Below are positions 8,005-17,264 of a DNA stretch of 47,951 nucleotides, in pieces. Origin of the DNA: a bacterium (lineage in GTDB: Bacteria; Actinomycetota; Acidimicrobiia; Spongiisociales; Spongiisociaceae); contig JAPPGU010000041.1 of NCBI GenBank assembly GCA_028821265.1, positions 1 to 47,951 of the forward strand, read 5' to 3'. The stretch's first letter is position 1; the number at the start of each line of letters is the position of its first letter. The position numbers and the translations under genes are program-made. Under the pieces are notes generated by a model. It had not been told where the DNA came from and did no database searches. It saw nothing but the letters and a program-made list of their open reading frames with translations.

Positions 8005-8036
8005 GGTCGCTCGCTAGGAACCCCTAGTAAGAGACC
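8005..8036 (+). terminator. hairpin after the surface-protein gene
   Basis: GGTCGCTC pairs imperfectly with GAGAGACC, and an inner CTAGG pairs with CCTAG around a short loop. It lies 16 bp after the stop. There is no U-run, so termination efficiency is uncertain. Confidence 0.5.
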
Positions 8037-8048
8037 ACAGACACCAAC

Positions 8049-8390
8049 TCAGAGGAGGCCCCCGCATCTTTCCGGGGCCAACCCGCGTCTTTGGAGCAGT
8101 CGTCGCCTGAGTGTGTTGGCTAGCTCGGTCTCGAAGACGGTGATGGTCGTGGGCTCGCCTCTAACGTTGAACCGGTCGTTGTCGTCGTACACCACCATCA
8201 CCGGAGCGGTGGCATTAAGCACGATCTGCCTCCTGGCGACAGCGCCGGCCACGATGTTCGCGGTGCCGCTGCGTCCTGCGTCCGTGGTCCAGTACAACTC
8301 TCCGTAACTGGCGGTCAGGGTCTCTGCTTCACCGCCCAGCCCCGTGTCCTCAACGCGTGAAACTCCACGTCCTCTCCATGTGTGATCATC
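8049..8390 (-). pseudogene. surface-protein C-terminal fragment (inverted)
   Basis: On the minus strand the sequence encodes GGEAETLTASYGELYW, then VMVVYDDNDRFNVRGEP and TTITVFETELANTL, the end of the SLH-protein family. There is no signal peptide, SLH domain or ribosome site upstream, so it is a severed 3' end. It runs head-to-head with another fragment starting near 8.5 kb. Confidence 0.65.
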
Positions 8391-8396
8391 TGGGCC

Positions 8397-8448
8397 GGGG
8401 CTCCTCCGTCGCTGACGCTCTGGCGAACGTCCAGCACAGAGGAGCCCC
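8397..8448. repeat. hairpin between two inverted surface-gene fragments
   Basis: GGGGCTCCTC (8397-8406) and GAGGAGCCCC (8439-8448) are perfect inverted 10-mers. Inside them is a smaller CTGG/CCAG stem, and just downstream a CCCCACGGTGGGG palindrome. The structure sits exactly between two oppositely oriented surface-gene fragments. Confidence 0.6.
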
Positions 8449-8526
8449 ACCCCATCTAGGTGGATGCCCCACGGTGGGGAATGTCAGTGATCAGAACTGG
8501 GGAGTCTCAGTGATCGCCAGCAACCG

Positions 8527-9696
8527 CGCGGGGTACATTCCGTCGGTGACTTCACCATCGGCCTTGGTCCCACCGACGAGCAGGACGTGACCGTATGGGC
8601 CTGGACAGGAGCACTCGGGGACGTGATCCGCAGAGGCGGCGATGGGCTCGTCAGCGTCGAGGTGAGCACTCAGGGCGTGGAGGCGACCGGCGCGAAGGTC
8701 ACCAACAGCCTGCCTGAGAACGCGACCCATGCCCGCTTCGGCAGCACCGTCACCGTAACCGTCCAGCTGATCGGCGTGAACGGGCTGCGAGCGGTTCCAC
8801 CCGAGGACGGCGCCTCCTACACGATCCTGTAGGAGGCCTTCAACCAGATCGACGGTACGGCCACTCCAAGCAGCCCCCTCACGCAGAGAAGCACCGAGAC
8901 TGTCGAGGTCGACGACACCGGCAAGATCGAGTTCATCCTCGACGGGGTCGATCCGGACTCCCACGACACCGGAGACACCGCCGCGGACGAGATCCTGTGG
9001 CGCTACACCGTCACCCCAGTCGGGGACAGCCCCCGGTTCGACGCGCCGGTCGAGAACGTGCGGGTCGTCTTCACCGACGCCGATCCGGAGGCGACCACAA
9101 TCGACCTGGCCACTCAGGTCAGGTACCTGAGGGCTGCGAGGTCGAGCTCGCGCCTGGTCAACAATGTGGTGATCGCTACTGTGACCGATCAGTACGGCCA
9201 GCCGTTCAGGGGTGCGAGGGTGCAGCTTGCGAGCACCAGCACGGACTTCTTGTTCTCCGGCCCTGTGACCACAGGCTCGTCGGGGGCAGCCCGGATTGGC
9301 TACCAACACTCCGGCACCGGAGGCAGTACGGAGACCCTGACCGCATCCCTCGAGGGCGTCACCGGCGTCACCGGCACCGTCGACTTCCTGTGGGCCGACG
9401 ATCCTCCGATCGGTTTCGAAGTGACAACCAGCGGCGGGACGTACGAGGTGCTGGCGGCCGACCCTCAGCGCAACGAGGTCGTCGTCGATCTGGGCGTCGG
9501 TTTCGGGACCCCGACCGTGGTCGTTTACGACGGCAACGACCGGTTCCGTCTCGAAGGCAGGGTTGTGTCGCTGAGCCTCTTCGAGAGCGTGCTCGCCAAC
9601 GAGGTGGACGATGAGGCCAGCATCCTGCTGCTCGGCTGGGCGTCACGCGATCCCGACAACCAGGCCGATCGCACCGACTGGTACCTAGTCAGCTAG
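8527..9696 (+). pseudogene. surface-protein gene lacking its 5' half, with an in-frame stop
   Basis: One frame runs from about 8527 to 9696 and is broken only by a TAG at 8830-8832. It encodes the Ig-like middle (DVTVWAWTGALGD, ATVTDQYGQPFRGARVQL) and the terminal module (VVVYDGNDRFRLEGR, LSLFESVLANEV) of the SLH-protein family. No signal peptide, SLH domains or ribosome site are present, so it is a 5'-truncated pseudogene unless it serves as a recombination donor. A GCCCGG/CCGGGC hairpin follows the stop (9710-9728). Confidence 0.7.
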
Positions 9697-9731
9697 ACCC
9701 CGAAACGCCGCCCGGCCATCGTCCGGGCCGG

Positions 9732-9790
9732 CCGGCGCCGGTGGTGATGCCGAGTTCGTAGGCGGCGCTGATGGCCGCGTCCTGCGCTAG
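9732..9790 (-). pseudogene. isolated SLH-domain scrap
   Basis: The minus strand encodes RLAQDAAISAAYELGITTGAG, the central helix pair of an SLH domain (compare DARIAAAYELGITTGT in the protein at 12523-14778). It is bounded by stops and unrelated sequence. Confidence 0.55.
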
Positions 9791-9837
9791 GCGGCTCCCG
9801 TCACGGCCGGCCGGCCGCTCCAACCGGGAAGGCGCGC

Positions 9838-10779
9838 TCAGGACCGCTTCTCTGTGAGGATGATGCCCCAAGAGAAGTTATACTTAGTGGTCCGGTCGGG
9901 GTCGCCGTCGGGGTCGCCCGAGGGCTGGGATGGGGTGGTGATGGTGTTGTCGGCCATGTAGGCGCTGACCCTGATCTGGCCGCTCGTGGGCAGGCGTCCG
10001 GGCACGTTCGCGATCTCGACGTCGACGGTCCCTGTCGCGGGTGCTTGCCGGAACAGCGCGGTTGCGGTCGGCAGGTTGCCACCGTCAGTCCCTCCCAAGT
10101 TCAGCGTGCTGACCGCGAAGGTCTTCCACGTGCCGCCCGACTCCCGGTACTCGACCTGGATCAGTGTCACCGGCTCGGGGGCGTCGTCGGTGTCCTGATT
10201 GTGGCCTGCCGCCGCCTTGGTGGCCTCCAGCGTGAACACGGCTTTGTAAACGCCTGCCGGGAGGTTGAACGAGCGGGCCTGGTGTTGGGTGCCTCTGGTG
10301 GTGAACTGCTGCAGCGGCACCGTCGTGGGTGTCGTGTCGTTCCCGAACCCGGCGTTTGGGTTTGGTCCTTGGACGGACCCGCTCTCCAGCGCTCGGATCC
10401 GGTTCTCGAGCTGTCTGATCACGTTGTTGTGGTAGCGGTGCAGGAACGTCACCGACTGGGCTCTGTTCACGTACGTCTCGGGGCAGAAGTACGTGCCGTC
10501 TCCACATCCATACGTGATGTTGTTCTGAACGGCCCACTGCACCGAGTCGCGGGCGTAATGGTTGCCAGGCACGTCACGGAACTGGCCGCTCCCCTGTGCG
10601 AATGCCACGGCTGCCGCCGTCAACGCAACAGCCGCGGCGACCATGACAACGGTCAGCCGAGACGCGCGCCGTTGCCACACACGCCGTAGGCGCCCATCTC
10701 GCCCGCGGCGACCGCCCTGGCGGCCATTCGAGCCGTGCGCCTCGTGTTCCCCGGAGGGGGAGTCGTGGTCATGGTTCAT
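9838..10779 (-). CDS. secreted SLH-domain protein
   Basis: This 313-residue protein starts at ATG 10779, behind AGGAGAGGACAGGAGAGGAC, a tandemly doubled Shine-Dalgarno region. A long basic N-terminus (about 40 residues) precedes a hydrophobic segment (LTVVMVAAAVALTAAAVAFA), so it is a long signal peptide or an anchor. One SLH unit follows at about 68-115 (FRDVPGNHYARDSVQWAV, GCGDGTYFCPETYVNRAQ), then a short coiled coil (IRQLENRIRALE) and a beta-rich domain of about 180 residues. It does not carry the YDDND terminal module and belongs to a different subfamily from its neighbours. It is probably cell-wall attached; its ligand is unknown. Confidence 0.8.
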   Translation of the reverse strand: MNHDHDSPSGEHEAHGSNGRQGGRRGRDGRLRRVWQRRASRLTVVMVAAAVALTAAAVAFAQGSGQFRDVPGNHYARDSVQWAVQNNITYGCGDGTYFCPETYVNRAQSVTFLHRYHNNVIRQLENRIRALESGSVQGPNPNAGFGNDTTPTTVPLQQFTTRGTQHQARSFNLPAGVYKAVFTLEATKAAAGHNQDTDDAPEPVTLIQVEYRESGGTWKTFAVSTLNLGGTDGGNLPTATALFRQAPATGTVDVEIANVPGRLPTSGQIRVSAYMADNTITTPSQPSGDPDGDPDRTTKYNFSWGIILTEKRS

Positions 10780-10904
10780 TGTCCTCTCCTGTCCTCTCCT
10801 TACGGTGCAGCCTATGGCCGGTGATCCAACTGATCAAGGACTGGAACAACCACCCGGAGTCCAGGGAGCCCCTGCCGGCCAAGCGGTGCCCCGGTACGCT
10901 GTGT

Positions 10905-11026
10905 GTGGTGCGGTGTTCCTGAGGATCAGGACGTCATATATGGTGCGGTGTTCCTCAGGTTCGGGGGCCGCGACGTTCTTGAGGATCAGGACGTCATATT
11001 TGACGCCCTCTGCCTCAAGAACCGAG
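10905..11026. repeat. imperfect palindrome array, locus 1
   Basis: Two to three units contain GTTCYTGAGGATCAGGACG and its near-inverse ending CTCAAGAAC, centred on GTCATATTTGACG or GTCATATATGG. It is joined at 11027 to a partial copy of the composite repeat, exactly as at 23.6-24.0 and 40.0-40.4 kb. Confidence 0.65.
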
Positions 11027-11087
11027 ACTCCAGGCAAAACTCGCGAAAACCCGGTGCTCCGCACCGGGCCCCCTCGGCCGGCCACCA
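11027..11087 (-). repeat. composite repeat, partial copy E
   Basis: The block CCAGGCAAAACTCGCGAAAA followed by CCCGGTGCTCCGCACCGGGC is nearly identical to 23759-23800. The copy is cut off near 11087, where a nucleotidyltransferase fragment begins. Confidence 0.65.
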
Positions 11088-11163
11088 TCTGATGATCGTC
11101 GGTGGCGCCGCGTTGGCGCTGATGTACGAGGACCGCGCCACCCACGACATCGATGTCCTCTCG
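11084..11163 (+). pseudogene. nucleotidyltransferase-like fragment
   Basis: HHLMIVGGAALALMYEDR followed by ATHDIDVLSTDR matches the start of minimal nucleotidyltransferases (GG/A-x(n)-D-x-D type, as in DUF6036/AbiEii-like antitoxin proteins). The frame loses resemblance after about 27 residues and no start is present. It is a broken gene caught between a repeat and a truncated surface gene. Confidence 0.5.
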
Positions 11164-11255
11164 ACGGACCGCGCCGGGGCACGGCAGGACCCCGTTCCCG
11201 CGGGGCGGCGCACGCCCTCGGTCGATCTCATCTCGATGCGCTTTGCTGATCGCCA

Positions 11256-12367
11256 TCAACCCTTGTCGCCCAGGTCTCCGGTCCAGGCCCACACGGTGGT
11301 GCCGCCTGCTTTCACGTTCACCGTGATCGTGCTGGGGTCGTAGTCGCCGCTGAGGCCGGTCACCGCGTCGAGCGCATCGATCTCACACTCCTTGGCGTTG
11401 CCGCCCACGTCGGAGACGCGTGGCGTGTCGCAGGTGCCGTCCTCCTTGAAGGCCTCCCCGACCTTGTCCGCGCTGGCCGAGAAGACATCGACCGCCGCGT
11501 TGGCCATCGGATGGAAGTTGGCGTCACGGACCGAGATGATCACCTCACCAGGACCGTCGGACTGGATCGTCAAGCCCTCGGGACGCGCGGTGGTGTGAGC
11601 CAGCGCCCTGGTGATGAACGCAGCCATCTCGCCGCGGTTCACCGGGTCGCCCGGCGAGAAGTAGCCCATACCGGTCCCCGAGGCCACGCCCAGCTCATAC
11701 AGCGCGCTGGCCGCGCTGTCATGGACGCGGTTCTGCAGCCGGCGGGAGTCAGCGAAGTAATCCCAGTTTTTGGCCGCCACGGTCTTGATCGTGAACGTGC
11801 CGTCGTCGTTCGTCTCGACGTTCTGGGTTGACTCCGGCGCGAGTCGATGAACGCGTCGTCGGCCTCGGTCCCGCCGACGGTGAAGGTGCCGCCGGGTCTC
11901 AGTACCACGTTCACGCGGGAGTCGTTGTCGGTAGCCGAGGCGAGCAGCCGGGCGATCAGCAACGCCTTGTCGGCCCGATTCACGGGGTCGGAGCCCGTCG
12001 CGGCGAAGTCGGCCACGACGTCGTCGCGGTCTCCTCCGGCGGCGCGGGCCGACCGTTCCATGAACAGCACCATCTCGAACCGGGACACATTCCGGCTCGG
12101 GCGGAAGGTGCCGTCGCCGTAGCCTTCGGTCACGCCGTAGTAGGCCAGGCAGTTGATCGCACCCCGGAAGTAGTGCCCCGCCGACACATCATCGAACATC
12201 CAGTCCGTGGTGGCGTCACCGACGCAGGCGGTGACCGGGGTCGCATGGTCGGCGACGGTCTCGACTGCTCCTGCCGGCCGCGCCCCAACCGCGACGAGCG
12301 AGGCGACCAGCGCGCCGGCGGCAAGGATCGACGTGCCCGAACGCCGCATGGTCACTGGCTGAGGCAT
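11256..12367 (-). pseudogene. SLH surface-protein gene, frameshifted and 3'-truncated
   Basis: It begins at ATG 12367 behind AAGGAGGG with a good signal peptide (SILAAGALVASLVAVGARPAGA). SLH units follow, including CVGDATTDWMFDDVSAGHYF and GDGTFRPSRNVSRFEMVLFM. Near 11840 the frame changes: the coding continues as VETNDDGTFTIKTVAAKNWDYF and a further SLH unit. The sequence then stops at VWAWTGDLGDKG (11256) where the Ig-like middle should start. Two lesions, a frameshift and loss of the 3' half, mark it as a pseudogene; the frameshift alone could be a sequencing error. Confidence 0.75.
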
Positions 12368-12472
12368 TGGGTCCCTCCTTCGCATGTGGCTGGAACACCT
12401 GCGGTCAAGCTCGTCGCTTGCCTTTGAATCCACAAGGGGGGCATCACTTGGAGTCACTTGCGAGGAGACGCG

Positions 12473-12504
12473 GGGAGGCCCCGGCCGTGTGGCCGGGGCC
12501 TCCC
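12473..12504 (-). terminator. strong 14-bp hairpin between surface genes
   Basis: GGGAGGCCCCGGCC (12473-12486) and GGCCGGGGCCTCCC (12491-12504) pair perfectly around a 4-nt loop. It lies 19 bp after the stop of the gene at 12523-14778 and upstream of the next minus-strand gene. It lacks a U-tract, so it may be a terminator or an RNA-stabilising stem. Confidence 0.65.
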
Positions 12505-12522
12505 TTAGGGTTGGTGGGTTGA

Positions 12523-14778
12523 TCAGGCCTCTGTCAACGTGAACGTACTCGTTGTCGTTGACCGCTTGGTCGGATCGGTCGGGTAGTTGGTCCAAGCGAT
12601 CGAGTCGTTGATGGCGGACCTCATGCTCTCGGCGGCGAGCTTCGCCTCGAACTCGGCCATAGTCGAGGGCGTAGTGCCGATCGTGAACTGGTCACCGCTG
12701 TCATACACGACCACCTTGTTGTTGGCGACGATCGTCTTGCTGGCAACATCGATGTAGTCGATCTCGGTCGACGTTTCTGAAGCCGAGTTCGCCTCCACGA
12801 AGTAGACGGTTCCTGAGGCAACATCCACTGCCGGGTCGCCGACCTGGGCGGTCACTGCGAACTCGCCCCAACCTTGCGTTGCGGTGCTCGTGATCGTGTA
12901 GACGATGACCGCTTCGCCGTTGCCGTCGGTCGAGTAGGGACCGCCCACCACGGAGATATCGGTCGCCGTGGCTGCTGTCAAGGTGACTACCTGTCCGGCC
13001 ATGGGCGAGCCGTACTGGTCGTTGACGGTGACGGTGACAAGCTGCGAACCCCGCGCAGTGCTGGTGGTAGCCAAGACGACATACGGACTCGTATGCGTGA
13101 CCTTGCCTGCGCCTGCTGTAGCAGCGTTCGATTGGTCACTGAACTTGTACTCGAAGGCCGTCGTACTGGTTCCCGCTGCGTTCACCGTGTTGGTCGCATC
13201 GGGGGCGCCGTCGCCAATAGTCAGGGCCACACTCACCCAACGCTCCTCAGGCTGCTGACCGTCGGTATTGGGGTCGGTGTCGGTGGCACCCGGTGTCGGA
13301 TCCGAGGGAGCAGACACCGAAATCGTCGCCTGGCCGTTGCTGTCGGACGTGAGCGCCATAGAAGCACTCTGACTCAACAGACCGGTACAGGTGCCGTCCG
13401 CGTCTGTTGGATCATCCGAGCAGAGCCGCACGACGTAAGTCCACTTGGCGGACTCGCCCACCGTGGTGCCCGACGAGGTGTCGGTGATGACCTCCGGCGG
13501 ACCCGCATCCACGTTCTGCAGCTGCAGGGTGATGGTGCGGTCAGAGCCGTACCTGAACAGAGTCGCTCCACCGGAGTCGTCGCCAACCAGGGTCCTGGTG
13601 GCCATGAGGTCCGGCGTCTTGGGCTCGGGCAGGTCATGACGGAACCGCTCGGTGGCGGTGACCACAATCATGCCGACATCGCCGGTCCACACCCAGATGG
13701 TCTGGGGCGTCTTGACGGTGTGCTCGGTGGCGTCTGGACCAGCCAGGGTGACGTTGCCGGAACTGTTAGTGACCGGATCGGCACTGTCGATCCTGCACAA
13801 CGTGCCGGTCTTATTGCTCACGACGGTGGGGTCGCAGGTGCCGGCTTGGCCGAAGGCTTCGTCGGCCTTGGCAGTGGCCGCGTAGAAGAGGTCGAGCCTG
13901 GCGCCGCTGACGGGATTGAGCTCGGCGTCGCGCACAGATGCCTTGATGGCGCCGTTGCTGTCCCGATAGGCGCTGACGCCTTCCGGACGGGCGTTGGTGT
14001 GATTCAGCGCCCTGGTGATGAACGCTGCCATCTCGCCGCGGTTCACTGGGCTGTTGGGACCAAAGCTGGTGAGGAGCCCGGCGTAGGTCTGACCGGCGGC
14101 CCGCTCAGGTGCCATGGTGGTGCCCGTGGTGATACCGAGCTCATAGGCGGCTGCGATCCTGGCGTCTGTGGCTCTTGGCTGCGAGGCCCTGGCATCGGGG
14201 AAGTAGTCGTCAGCCTCACCCGTTCCCGCGGCGCCGAGCTTGATAGCGCCAGTCTTGTCGATCGTCACCGCCGACGAAGCCTGGGCCAGCATGTTGACGA
14301 GGATGACGGCCATGTCGGCCCGGCTCACCGTGCCGTTGGGGTCAAACATGGTGGCGGACTTGCCAGCCATGATGCCTGCGGCAGCGAGCTGGTTAATGGC
14401 GTCATGGGCCTCGGCGGGAGCGTCACCGATGTCGGCAAAGCCCTGGTCCGCAGCCATGGACAGCGTCATCCCAGCCGGACCAGCGGCACGTGCCATGAAC
14501 AGGGCCATCTCCCAGCGAGAGACGGTGTCGTTCGGGCTGAAGGTGCTGCCGTCGCCGCTGCCCTTGGTGATCCCGTAGTAGGCGATGCAGTTGATGGCGT
14601 CCTTGAAGCTGTGCATGTCGGACACGTCGGTGAACATCCAGTCACCGGTGGCAGGCCCGACGCACGCGTTCGCGGAGGTCGTGTGGTCCGCCTTGTCCAT
14701 CACCGCGCCCGCGGGGACCGCGAGGAGTGAGGCGACCAAGGCGCTCACGACGAGCAGCACCCAACCCGGGCGCCGCAA
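12523..14778 (-). CDS. SLH-domain surface (S-layer-like) protein
   Basis: This 751-residue secreted protein has a signal sequence GWVLLVVSALVASLLAVPAGA. SLH units follow at about 35-95 (ACVGPATGDWMFTDVSDMHS), 105-165 (FADIGDAPAEAHDAINQLAA) and 185-260 (AAYELGITTGTT, NSPVNRGEMAAFI). The middle is Ig-like (IWVWTGDVG, VTVNDQYGSPMAGQVVTL). The end is the recurrent module VVVYDSGDQFTIGTTPSTMA, ending FTLTEA. The start is a problem: similarity to the 5526 gene begins at RRPGW, no ATG is available, and the best start, TTG 14778, lacks a ribosome site. The gene's 5' end appears replaced at a junction beside the recombinase gene, so it may be silent. Confidence 0.75.
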   Translation of the reverse strand: MRRPGWVLLVVSALVASLLAVPAGAVMDKADHTTSANACVGPATGDWMFTDVSDMHSFKDAINCIAYYGITKGSGDGSTFSPNDTVSRWEMALFMARAAGPAGMTLSMAADQGFADIGDAPAEAHDAINQLAAAGIMAGKSATMFDPNGTVSRADMAVILVNMLAQASSAVTIDKTGAIKLGAAGTGEADDYFPDARASQPRATDARIAAAYELGITTGTTMAPERAAGQTYAGLLTSFGPNSPVNRGEMAAFITRALNHTNARPEGVSAYRDSNGAIKASVRDAELNPVSGARLDLFYAATAKADEAFGQAGTCDPTVVSNKTGTLCRIDSADPVTNSSGNVTLAGPDATEHTVKTPQTIWVWTGDVGMIVVTATERFRHDLPEPKTPDLMATRTLVGDDSGGATLFRYGSDRTITLQLQNVDAGPPEVITDTSSGTTVGESAKWTYVVRLCSDDPTDADGTCTGLLSQSASMALTSDSNGQATISVSAPSDPTPGATDTDPNTDGQQPEERWVSVALTIGDGAPDATNTVNAAGTSTTAFEYKFSDQSNAATAGAGKVTHTSPYVVLATTSTARGSQLVTVTVNDQYGSPMAGQVVTLTAATATDISVVGGPYSTDGNGEAVIVYTITSTATQGWGEFAVTAQVGDPAVDVASGTVYFVEANSASETSTEIDYIDVASKTIVANNKVVVYDSGDQFTIGTTPSTMAEFEAKLAAESMRSAINDSIAWTNYPTDPTKRSTTTSTFTLTEA

Positions 14779-14832
14779 ATTGCGGTAATAAATGCAGGTC
14801 AGAGGGGGTGCAGTACCCCCCGGAGGGCCACT

Positions 14833-14854
14833 TGTCCTCGGCTTGTCCCTCGAT
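14833..14854. other. candidate attachment-like direct repeat (left)
   Basis: TGTCCTCGGCTTGTCCCTCGAT (two halves of a 22-mer) recurs with three differences as TGTCCCCGTCTTGTCCCTCAAT at 16269-16290. The pair brackets only the recombinase gene. They could be the two att halves of a minimal integrative element, or chance. Confidence 0.3.
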
Positions 14855-15021
14855 AGCTGCTGGCCCGGCTCGTTGAGCGACCCCCGAGTTCTGAGAAAAA
14901 TCTTTGTCGCGACGGGTCATATGGAGGTCCAAAGTTGGTTGTCGCCGCGCCGCCGCGGCGCGACGGGTGCTCCGAGACACTTTCTTCGCACGATCGCGAG
15001 GCCACCACGGCGACGCCCCAG

Positions 15022-16152
15022 CTACGTGATGTAGCGGCCCCAGGCCTCCATGACCTCCCGGCGGGCGGCTAGCAGATCGGAGCGCTGGTAGGCGCGCGCC
15101 AGAGATCCGGCCGAGTGCGCCAGCGCGGCCTCGGCCACCTCCCGGGGAACTCCGTTCTCGGCCGCCCACGATCGGAACGAGGCCCGCAACCCGTGAGGGG
15201 TGTACCCGTAGGGCCGGGTGAGCTTCGACATGGCACCGTTGCTCAGCGTCTTGCCGGCGGGCGAGGCGAACACCGGCCCGGAGCCGCCGGAGTAGAGGCG
15301 GGCCACTTCGAGCGCCTCGAGGGCCGCCGACGACAGCGGCACAACGTGCTCCCGGCTGGTCTTGCTGCGCTCAGTCGGCACGGTCCAGGTCCGGGCCTCG
15401 AGGTCGATCTCGTCCCAGGTGGCGAACCGGGCCTCGCCGGAGCGGGCCGCAGTGGCCGCCAGGAACCGAAGGCACGCCACCGTGGGCGGCCACGCCCCTG
15501 GCAGCGCGTTGAGCTTGTCGAGGGCCGCAGCGACCTCAGGATGGGGCAGGCTGGCGAGATGCTTGACCGGGGCGGTGTGGCGGGGCAGCGCCGCCGCCAG
15601 GGCCGGGCCGGCGGGATCGTCGGTGCGGTGGCCGGCGGCGATGCTCCAGCGCATCACCACTCCGAGACGGGTCTTGAGCTTGCGGGCCGTCTCCGGCTTG
15701 GTGTGCCAGACGGGCAGCAGCACCCGCACCAGGTCGGCGGTGGTGATCTGATCGACCGGAATGGACCCGAGAGCGGGGTAGACGTAGCGCCTCAGCGACG
15801 ACCGCCAGCTCTCCTCGGAGCGGCCGGTGTCCTTCCAGCCGGGACGGTACGCCTCGATGACCTGCTCCACCGCCTTCGCGAACGTGGGGATGGGGTTGAC
15901 GGACTGCTTCGCCTTGGGGTCGATCCCGGCCCGGGCCAGCTTGCGGTACTGGTAGGCGATGTCGCGGGCCTCCGCCAGCGTGGTGTACGCCACCGCTCCC
16001 AGCCCGATGTCGCGGCGCCGGCCCCGGACGGTACCCCGCCAGATCCACTGCTTGGACCCTCCGGGCGTAACCCGGAGGATCAGCCCGTGCAGGTCGTAGT
16101 ACTTGCCCGGCTTGCTGAGCGACCGGACGGATGAAACGGTCAGTTTCCCCAT
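15022..16152 (-). CDS. P4-type tyrosine recombinase/integrase
   Basis: This 376-residue protein starts at ATG 16152 behind AGGGAG. The N-terminus (about 1-85) is the arm-binding domain of P4-family integrases (DLHGLILRVTPGGSKQWIWR, RRDIGLGAVAYTTLAEARD). The SAM-like core-binding domain lies at about 90-190. The catalytic domain shows R237 (AARSGEAR), H320-x-x-R323 (TPHGLR), H346 (ALAHSAG) and Y355 (RAYQRSD), so it looks active. It catalyses site-specific integration or excision at an att site. No other phage or plasmid genes accompany it, so it is an orphan or the remains of an element that lost its cargo. It lies upstream of a surface gene whose 5' end is broken. Confidence 0.9.
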   Translation of the reverse strand: MGKLTVSSVRSLSKPGKYYDLHGLILRVTPGGSKQWIWRGTVRGRRRDIGLGAVAYTTLAEARDIAYQYRKLARAGIDPKAKQSVNPIPTFAKAVEQVIEAYRPGWKDTGRSEESWRSSLRRYVYPALGSIPVDQITTADLVRVLLPVWHTKPETARKLKTRLGVVMRWSIAAGHRTDDPAGPALAAALPRHTAPVKHLASLPHPEVAAALDKLNALPGAWPPTVACLRFLAATAARSGEARFATWDEIDLEARTWTVPTERSKTSREHVVPLSSAALEALEVARLYSGGSGPVFASPAGKTLSNGAMSKLTRPYGYTPHGLRASFRSWAAENGVPREVAEAALAHSAGSLARAYQRSDLLAARREVMEAWGRYIT

Positions 16153-16359
16153 CGTGCGACTCCCTGCGTCGCGTGCGCGCAGGCAACATCTTAACGTGTC
16201 CTTTTCCTCATTTTGTGGCCGTGATGTGAAATTCCTCTTGCTCCACAGTCCGCGCTATCGGCCGAGTGTGTCCCCGTCTTGTCCCTCAATCTCAGGACCG
16301 CACACCGTAGGTGACTCCCGGCGCGGTTGTCGAGGCCCGCCGCTGGTTCCCAAGCGAGC

Positions 16360-17107
16360 GAAGCCGGTGCTGGCCGGCGACGTCCGCCGCAGGCACATCG
16401 TGGCCGACGACAGCGCAAGCGGCGAGACTCCGGTGCGGCTGGTCTACGACGACAACGACCGGTTCAACCTGCGGGGCTCGCCCACCTCGATGGCCGTCTT
16501 CGAGGCCGTGCTCGCCGAGGCGCTCAATCGCGACAGTTCGGGCCTGAGCCTCGCCTTGAGCAACTACCGGCCCGGCAGGGGTAAGCGCGCTCAGCTCAGT
16601 TCGTACTCGGTCTCGCTCACCGTTCCCGAGACCATCCTGGACGGCATCGATACCACGGTTTGGGTCTGGACCGGCCGGGAAGGTGACGAGGTAGACCGGC
16701 GCACTGAACTCTTCCGGTTGGATGTCGAGGCGTCGGCCCGGGCCCGGGGCGCCGTCCAGACCGAGATCTCCACCCGTTTCAAGGGGTCGAAGGCGAAGTT
16801 CGGCACCACCGTCAGCGTCACCGTGCAGCTCCAGGACGCCCAGGGCCGCGACGTCAGTGTCGGCGTGGACGGCGAGCGGCCCGCCGAGTGGGAGTTCTTC
16901 GAGGAGGAACTGGAGGAGACAGAAACCGTCAACGGCATTAGGGAGGGGAACGAAGAGGCGCGTGGAACTGACTCGTTCGAGGACGTTGAGGTCGGACTCC
17001 AACGGCCGCGTCACCTTCTCGCTGTCCGTCCGCGACTGGCGAACTTCGACCGGGCCCGGGACACGGCAGAAATCGAGCTGTTCGACACCAACTGCCCACG
17101 CACCTAG
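16360..17107 (+). pseudogene. permuted surface-protein fragment
   Basis: The order of modules is reversed relative to intact relatives. The terminal module comes first (VRLVYDDNDRFNLRGSPTSM, AVFEAVLAEAL, about 16425-16600). The Ig-like middle follows (TTVWVWTGREGDEV, KFGTTVSVTVQLQDAQGR, about 16620-16900). Frame changes occur near 16985, where another frame reads SDSNGRVTFSLSV, and again shortly after. There is no start or signal peptide. It must derive from two adjacent copies whose junction was retained. Confidence 0.65.
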
Positions 17108-17264
17108 GCAGCCGCTCGGGCTGCGACTCTAGGAGGGCACGGCCTGATCAAGTTCCCTGGTTGGCCGGGTCAGCATATTGACCATGGCCGGACGATGTTG
17201 CGGCGGTGGTGGGGCGTGATCTTGCCCGCAGCTTGCTGCACGCTGCGAAAGATCTACCGGGTCC

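Noticed and set aside
12874-14730. A 618-codon open frame opposite the surface gene
   Set aside because: Antisense shadow of a GC-rich gene with clear signal peptide and SLH domains on the other strand.
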